Source: Cymbomonas tetramitiformis (lineage: Eukaryota; Chlorophyta; Pyramimonadophyceae; Pyramimonadales; Pyramimonadaceae). From it: 11,799 nucleotides of DNA. The notes beneath the pieces are model-generated. The model ran no database searches. It saw only the letters and a program-made list of their open reading frames with translations, and was not told where the DNA came from. Every line of letters begins with the position of its first letter. The stretch's first letter is position 1. The stretch is taken from assembly GCA_001247695.2 (NCBI GenBank), contig LGRX02009746.1, positions 1 to 11,799 on the forward strand, read 5' to 3'. This document shows, piece by piece, positions 7,172 through 11,799 of the stretch. The position numbers were made by a program, and so were the translations under genes.

Positions 7172-7291
7172 CGACATGTACAGTCATCGTCGACCGTACT
7201 GACGACTGTCATATTAATATATGACGCGACTCGACATGTACAGTCATGATCGACCATACTGTCGACTGTCATAATAATATATGACATGACA
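7172..7291. repeat. 60-bp direct tandem duplication
   Basis: CGACATGTACAGTCAT begins at 7172 and at 7232. The two 60-bp copies share the skeleton CGACCxTACTGxCGACTGTCATA followed by an AATATATGAC stretch. The first copy contains a small hairpin, GTCATAT-TAAT-ATATGAC, at 7208-7225. A decayed copy of the repeat's own words continues to the right as a TATGACA-rich tract. Confidence 0.85.
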
Positions 7292-7345
7292 TGGTATGAC
7301 ATGTCTGACAGGTATGACACGTATGACATGTATGACACATATGGC
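7284..7345. repeat. Imperfect TATGACA/ATGACATG simple repeat
   Basis: About 60 bp consist of variants of TATGACATG, TATGACACG and TGACATG in the same orientation, with irregular spacing of 9-18 bp. They extend from the end of the 60-bp duplication. The open frame through it on the minus strand (Cys-His-Thr repeats) reflects the repeat and is not evidence of a gene. Confidence 0.75.
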
Positions 7346-7600
7346 ATCGGTCATGACCCTGACAGATCTCCCCTCTTAAAAGAGTTGTGACCTCACAACG
7401 GGCATACCTTTGTATATGTCTATGATGTCTTTGTTGTTGTCGCTTCTTGCTGGTACCAGTCTTCTTACACCGATTTGAGGCGTCCCTCATGGTGTTTTTA
7501 GGTTATTGGGGGGAACTGAGTCCACTTTAGTCCCTCACCTTACAGTTCTTAGGATGTAGCCCACCTTTCTGGAAATCGTATCGTATTTCAGAGTGACGTT
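7346..7600. other. Spacer with a polypurine-tract-like sequence on the minus strand
   Basis: The plus-strand word GATCTCCCCTCTTAAAAGAG at 7366-7385 reads on the minus strand as CTCTTTTAAGAGGGGAGATC followed by TGTCAGGG. This resembles the purine tract plus TG that opens a 3' LTR. A TTGTTGTTGTCG run lies at 7430-7442. No protein with recognisable retroelement domains is readable beside it, so I give no firm element call. Confidence 0.3.
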
Positions 7601-7993
7601 TCAAGGTTCAATGAAGAGCGTTTTCGTGATACAGATTGACGCTGGATTACTGATTGATCCACACGTTATCATGTATGTACTAGACGATTCAAAGCATCCG
7701 AAGTCTACGTTACGGATTATGTGCGCTAGCCGTCGACGCTTTGCGCGAACGATGATCCCACGATTTAATAATTTATAATCGAACGATTCTCGGCCTGATT
7801 TAGTGCACCCAACCCTTCCTCCCCTCCTTAAGCTACTTTGGAGGATCCTAGGTGGCGATGGGGAGCCCGATTTTTGGGGCTTGTTTTTAATGCAAACGGA
7901 GCGGCCCTGCTTAACGGAATTGGACTTATAATCCTCAACCGGTCTGCTCAACTCCTCAATGTTTTTGTCCAGTACGCACGCTTTGACGAACAT
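7601..7993 (-). CDS. Hypothetical 130-residue ORF, doubtful
   Basis: A minus-strand frame starts at ATG (7993-7991) and ends at TGA (7603-7601). The translation is mixed and basic, rich in Ser, Arg and Lys, with a segment KSGSPSPPRILQSSLRRGG and a hydrophobic Ile/Thr-rich C-terminal part. I see no signal peptide, membrane segment or known motif. The base three before the ATG is T, a poor eukaryotic start context. A frame of this length arises by chance about once or twice in a window this size, and an overlapping frame exists on the other strand. It is recorded only because it is the longest ORF in the AT-richer half. Confidence 0.12.
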   Translation of the reverse strand: MFVKACVLDKNIEELSRPVEDYKSNSVKQGRSVCIKNKPQKSGSPSPPRILQSSLRRGGRVGCTKSGRESFDYKLLNRGIIVRAKRRRLAHIIRNVDFGCFESSSTYMITCGSISNPASICITKTLFIEP

Positions 7994-8331
7994 CTATCGC
8001 GATGAGTGAGAATGGATTCGCCACGTACTAATGTGAAATTTATTTAGTTATGTTTGTCAAGCACAACTTAGGATCACAACTCCGTCTACCTCAGTCGATG
8101 TCTCCGGTAGCTTCGGATGACTGGCCAAGAATCCGATGACAAACCACGGTTTTGGCAAAGGTAGCATTCAGCAGTTTTTATTTATCCACAGATATGATAT
8201 CTCGCATGTGTGCGTATTTGCAAGGGTATGATTTTGAACAAGGCTCACTACACCTTTAGCAAGGAAGGATCAATTCCTGCTCCTGTCATATCAATTTGAT
8301 GCAGGGTGAAAAATGTTAGGGATATAACCCT
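7994..8331. other. AT-rich spacer, nothing recognised
   Basis: No repeat, RNA gene or coding stretch is visible. All six frames are broken frequently. Confidence 0.6.
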
Positions 8332-8438
8332 GCAGTTTTCGGGTTTGCAGCCCATTGCACCGAAGGTGCATCGCAGTCTTTGGGATGCAGCCCTGCAGTT
8401 CTTGGGATGCAGCCCTGCAGTTCTTGGGATGCAGCCCT
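8332..8438. repeat. 22-bp minisatellite, three tight copies and one diverged copy
   Basis: GCAGTTCTTGGGATGCAGCC plus CT repeats at 8373-8394, 8395-8416 and 8417-8438. The first of these differs by one base transposition (GCAGTCTTTGGG). A diverged copy at 8332-8354 is separated from the others by a perfect inverted repeat, TGCACC-GAA-GGTGCA, at 8356-8370. The array runs directly into an AT dinucleotide tract. Minus-strand frames reading this array as repeated Pro/Cys/Arg peptides are artefacts. Confidence 0.9.
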
Positions 8439-8439
8439 G

Positions 8440-8453
8440 ATATATATATATAT
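8440..8453. repeat. (AT)n microsatellite
   Basis: Seven AT dinucleotides lie directly against the last copy of the 22-bp minisatellite, followed by GTGACCG. Confidence 0.9.
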
Positions 8454-9172
8454 GTGACCGATGGACGAAAACCTCTTGGGTACATGTTTCCACGGTCTGA
8501 TTATTATTTGGTCGGCAATTATTGGCAAAAGTCATCGGCTATCAGCTTTTGACTTAGAAGCCACAATGTTATAGAAGCTGCGACCTATTGTGACCATATG
8601 CGGCAGTTATGCCTTCAGCATACGTAGACAATATGATTATATGGAACTTATAATCCCACTTAAGTTGCATCATGATAAATTTATCCAGGTGTTAACAAGT
8701 GTTCAGGATTTGATAAGGGGTTGACGCCCCACAAGCCAAAGGTCACTGTCTCATAAGGCTCGCCTCAAGTGTGCGGCTTTGAGGATTAGCGTCCTGGCGA
8801 GGCACAGTCATGATGCTTCCTAGTCCAAAGAGTTGGAAATGAGAATGCTCAAGATATCCGAAGACAGGAAGGCTTTTGGTTGGCCAGTGTTACTGTCAAG
8901 ATGCTTAACCTTGATGGAATGGCATTCGGATACAAACTGTGCAACCATGCATGTGACTTATGCATTGGTGTATGACTTTGATGAATTGTCTCTTGTCATG
9001 AACCTGGAAGGAATGACGGGCAAATAGCTAGAGTGGCGGATTTACTCACTCGGCTTTGCTGTTTATGGAATTCGATGCCTGATGGCACAACTGGCAATCC
9101 TTTGCTCAGATGCTTTCCTTAAGACATTGGCAACAACTTGTGTGCCAGCTTCTCTAGATTTGGGGAGAAACC
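8454..9172. other. AT-rich spacer, nothing recognised
   Basis: Short plus-strand frames occur (for example 8833-9027, 64 codons), but none has a recognisable domain and all are within chance expectation. No repeats or RNA structures stand out. Confidence 0.5.
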
Positions 9173-9415
9173 ATGGATCAACAATTCATCAATCAAAACA
9201 CATGTATCAAGGTTGATTCATCGAATCCTTCAACTCTTGAATTTCGACAATCAGCATCTCAGGCTGTTGACGTCAAAGTGATGGTCGTAAGCTTACAATA
9301 TAGCTTATTCACATTTGAAAAACCATCGTTCTCCTATGTCAGTGCCCTTCATATAAATGATAGAGCCGGAGAAATATGCATATATGATTTCCTCATAATG
9401 AACTTCATGTGTTAG
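9173..9415 (+). CDS. Hypothetical 80-residue ORF with good start context, doubtful
   Basis: The frame starts in GAAACCATGG, which has A at -3 and G at +4, a favourable eukaryotic start context. It ends at TAG 9413-9415. The product starts MDQQFINQNTCIKVD and has no visible signal peptide, membrane helix or known motif. An in-frame TAG lies a few codons upstream of the ATG, so the frame cannot extend far to the left. The 80-codon length is not significant in AT-rich DNA. It could be a first exon, a small gene or chance; I cannot tell. Confidence 0.15.
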   Translation: MDQQFINQNTCIKVDSSNPSTLEFRQSASQAVDVKVMVVSLQYSLFTFEKPSFSYVSALHINDRAGEICIYDFLIMNFMC

Positions 9416-11799
9416 TAAGTCAAATAAGACTTCATTTGATGTTTCAATCGGCATGATGTACCGTGTCATCAACTTTATGGCTGCTATACACAGATGCTGG
9501 AACTTTTGATAAGATTTTTAATCTTCCAAGCAAAATCACAATGATGTAAATCAATTTGTGGCAGCTGTATGAAAAATGAATGAATCTATACTCTTCCTCC
9601 CCCTCGTAAAAAGAGATGTATCAAACCAATCAGATGGTGATGGAGGATGTTGTTCAATCATTATGTTATGTGAAAAATGGTTTGATAGAGAATCAGACTA
9701 AGATTACTCATCGAATGCTTTAGAGGTAACAATGTCAATCTGAACATTGATTCTCTGTACGTCATATTGGCAATATGCCTGACGATTTTGAATGTGGCAA
9801 ATGCCAGATGATATCAAATGCAGTTGTTGGGTTGCAGCCCACATACATTTGTCAATTCAGGGTCACTATAGTGTGCCCAACTTAGACAATGTTCTGGAAA
9901 ATGATTGTCATGATGAACAAAGAAATCAGTGATGGAGAGTTACCGAAGTTAACTTTGGTATCGAAGCTAATGGAGAGTCAATCAAGAAGTGTCCGTAATG
10001 ACAACAACTTACTACGAGTTGTATTTTCGTAGTTGATGGATGGCTGACATGTCATTTCATTATGAATAGAACATGGCATTGCCTAGTGATATGTGTATAT
10101 TCTTCAGCACATGATTACTTATCTTAATGGTGCCCATTTTATTTTTGGGCATACACTATTCAGAGACTTGTTATGACAAAGAAATATGAATGATGAATGT
10201 GTCATTTCAATCCGATAGAATTGTGACTTGTTTTATGACTATAAAATTTCTGTCACTTTCCAGAATGAGGATGAACTGTGCTTGGAGACCGTATGCAGAT
10301 TGCGGGTTTTCCAAGACTTCGTGGCCTAATGGATGAGGCAACAAATTTCTAAACATTCCCGAATGAGCATTCAAAGAGTCTTTATTCCTCAATGAAGCAT
10401 GCTTGTCTTATGTGTCAAAATGTTATGAAATTACAAATATGGTGTCAATCTATATGTGGATGGTTTATACCATTGTATGTTATTCCACAAATAAATAGTG
10501 ATGTCAGAATAAAACTTTGGACAATTGCAACTTAGTACAAACCCGAGTGCATTCAAGTCCATTTGAATGCTCAGAATCTGAATCTAATGTGCTTTCTATA
10601 TGCACAGGATAGAACATTTTTTCTATGCGATTCTGGATTCAGGAACTAGAGTCAATGTAAAAGTCTTTTCATATTTCAGACGATGAAACCCTTATTCCCT
10701 TAGGTGCAATACCTTATTGTAAGGAATTATTTTTTTTCAATACACGTTTCAATCGATTTTCTCAAATCTGTCACTTTTATGATGATCAGATTGGTCAACT
10801 TTTCAGCATAACCACTTCCCCTCGCTGAAGGAGATGACTCCCATCATAGGGCGGTATACAAGCTGTTTTCATATGACACATGAAAAACATGAATAACTCT
10901 TGGAGAATTTCGAGATAAACATCCTGGATTGGCTGTGCTTGATTGCTCTATGCCCAAGAATGACCGAAGAGATTACTTGCCATCTTTTAATCATATGGCG
11001 TAAAGGTTGTTTAACAACGGTTGGGTCATAAGCTGGATAGCTATGTTAGCTATGTTAGAGGCTGAATAGCCATGATTGCACAGATTCTATCTTTCATGAT
11101 GAATAGACCTCTGAGAAATGGTATCTGACAAATCAATACTTTTGACAACAACTCAACCTTTTGGTATGATGAAGAGCTGATGATCTTTGCTGCACTACAA
11201 TTGTTTAATGTGCACTAATGAAATGCCTCGTGATATATAATCTCACAGAATAGGCATTGCTCAATGGCGATATGATCAGATAATTTATGTAATGATCAAT
11301 GAAGACAAGATGGTTGGTATGGCTCATTCAGTAGGCATAATTACCTCAAAGAGATGCCAATACACGGATACATATCAAGACATAAGGGCAATAGGCTTAT
11401 TGTATAGCCTTCAAGGCAGCTAACATTTATGCTGCATTGGTCAGCTCAGTGGCTTTGACCTTCTAGGTGTTGTACTCAGGCCGTGGCCTGCATATTGCAT
11501 TGAGTAATCTTGACACCTTTAATGATCCAATCAGATGATATGTATGAAATATCAAGAATGGTTGCCCCTTTCAATGATCATCGGTGGCAGAGGCTATAGT
11601 GCTTGCACCGTGTCAATATACAATTCTAGTCTGGATACATGCTAGACCAGATGTGTACAATGTCTAGGTCTTCAAAATCAAGCTCATATGTATGTCATGG
11701 CTGATGTATGTGTCAACTTCATGGAGTTCTGAATGGTTTGATTGTATACAGTCAGGCTTACCAAAACAAAAACAATGATGCAACTTACTTGTTTTATTA
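9416..11799. other. Long AT-rich stretch without recognisable genes
   Basis: Stops are frequent in all frames, and words such as ATGATGAA and GATGATAT are common. Small structures visible are a perfect inverted repeat GCATTCAA-GTCCAT-TTGAATGC at 10549-10570, a CTATGTTAG doublet at 11041-11058, and CAATA-GGCT-TATTG near 11389-11402. Two pyrimidine tracts at 9591-9605 and 10814-10823 resemble minus-strand polypurine tracts of LTR retrotransposons. No protein domain is readable with confidence. The stretch looks like old, decayed intergenic or transposon DNA. Confidence 0.5.

Noticed and set aside
7269..7490. Minus-strand ORF with repeated Cys-His-Thr residues, resembling a metal-binding protein
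   Set aside because: The Cys-His-Thr repeats come from the TATGACA simple repeat and have no zinc-finger spacing.
8248..8535. Minus-strand ORFs with repeated AASQELQGCIPRTAGLHPK-type peptides
   Set aside because: These are direct translations of the 22-bp minisatellite in three frames.
10380..10480. Possible Copia-type reverse transcriptase remnant, VNLYVDGLY near 10447
   Set aside because: Only one short motif resembles Copia YVDD. The surrounding frames are full of stops and the upstream match needs several frame changes.

Overview
This window looks like nuclear DNA of a eukaryote, most likely a protist, an alga or another lineage that carries DIRS-type retrotransposons. It has long satellite and minisatellite arrays, a tyrosine-recombinase (DIRS/PAT-like) retrotransposon relic, a small nested DNA transposon, no bacterial-style operons and very low coding density. 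I cannot assign a species. No intact, recognisable host gene is present.

Layout. (1) Positions 1-1410 are a satellite of about 201 bp in seven copies, GC-rich and probably continuing beyond the left edge. (2) 1431-2033 is a 130-bp duplication broken by a seven-copy, 40-bp minisatellite; the break is flanked by a 10-bp direct repeat. (3) 2034-2293 is unique, GC-rich DNA with nothing recognisable. (4) 2294-3725 is a satellite of about 328 bp in four full copies and one partial copy. Two 3' sequence variants alternate A-B-A-B. (5) 3737-4030 is an open stretch of 97 codons with no usable start. (6) 4031-4640 is AT-rich spacer with a T13 tract and TTTAGG-like words. (7) 4641-6788 is a 5'- and 3'-truncated DIRS/PAT-like retrotransposon on the plus strand. 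Its order is reverse transcriptase, RNase H, DNA-adenine-methyltransferase-like domain, then the N-terminal part of a tyrosine recombinase. It carries one insertion, about four frameshifts and one nonsense codon. (8) 6789-11799 is abruptly AT-richer and has no confident gene. It holds a 60-bp duplication with a TATGACA-rich tract, a 22-bp minisatellite ending in (AT)n, two unconvincing small ORFs, and four similar pyrimidine tracts. Those tracts read on the minus strand like polypurine tracts of decayed LTR retrotransposons.

The clearest result is the nested insertion at 4933-5117. It is a 185-bp element with inverted ends starting CAGGG and a perfect 8-bp target duplication, which fits a non-autonomous hAT-family MITE. 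It sits inside the reverse transcriptase just after the YVDD catalytic box. Element plus one duplication is 193 bp, and subtracting that length puts the two halves of the reverse transcriptase in the same reading frame. The retrotransposon parts would once have worked together: reverse transcriptase and RNase H to copy the RNA, the recombinase to integrate a circular intermediate, and the methyltransferase in an unknown role. This copy is dead. I found no convincing undescribed biological system. The arrays, the nested insertion and the sharp composition boundary are what deserve a second look.
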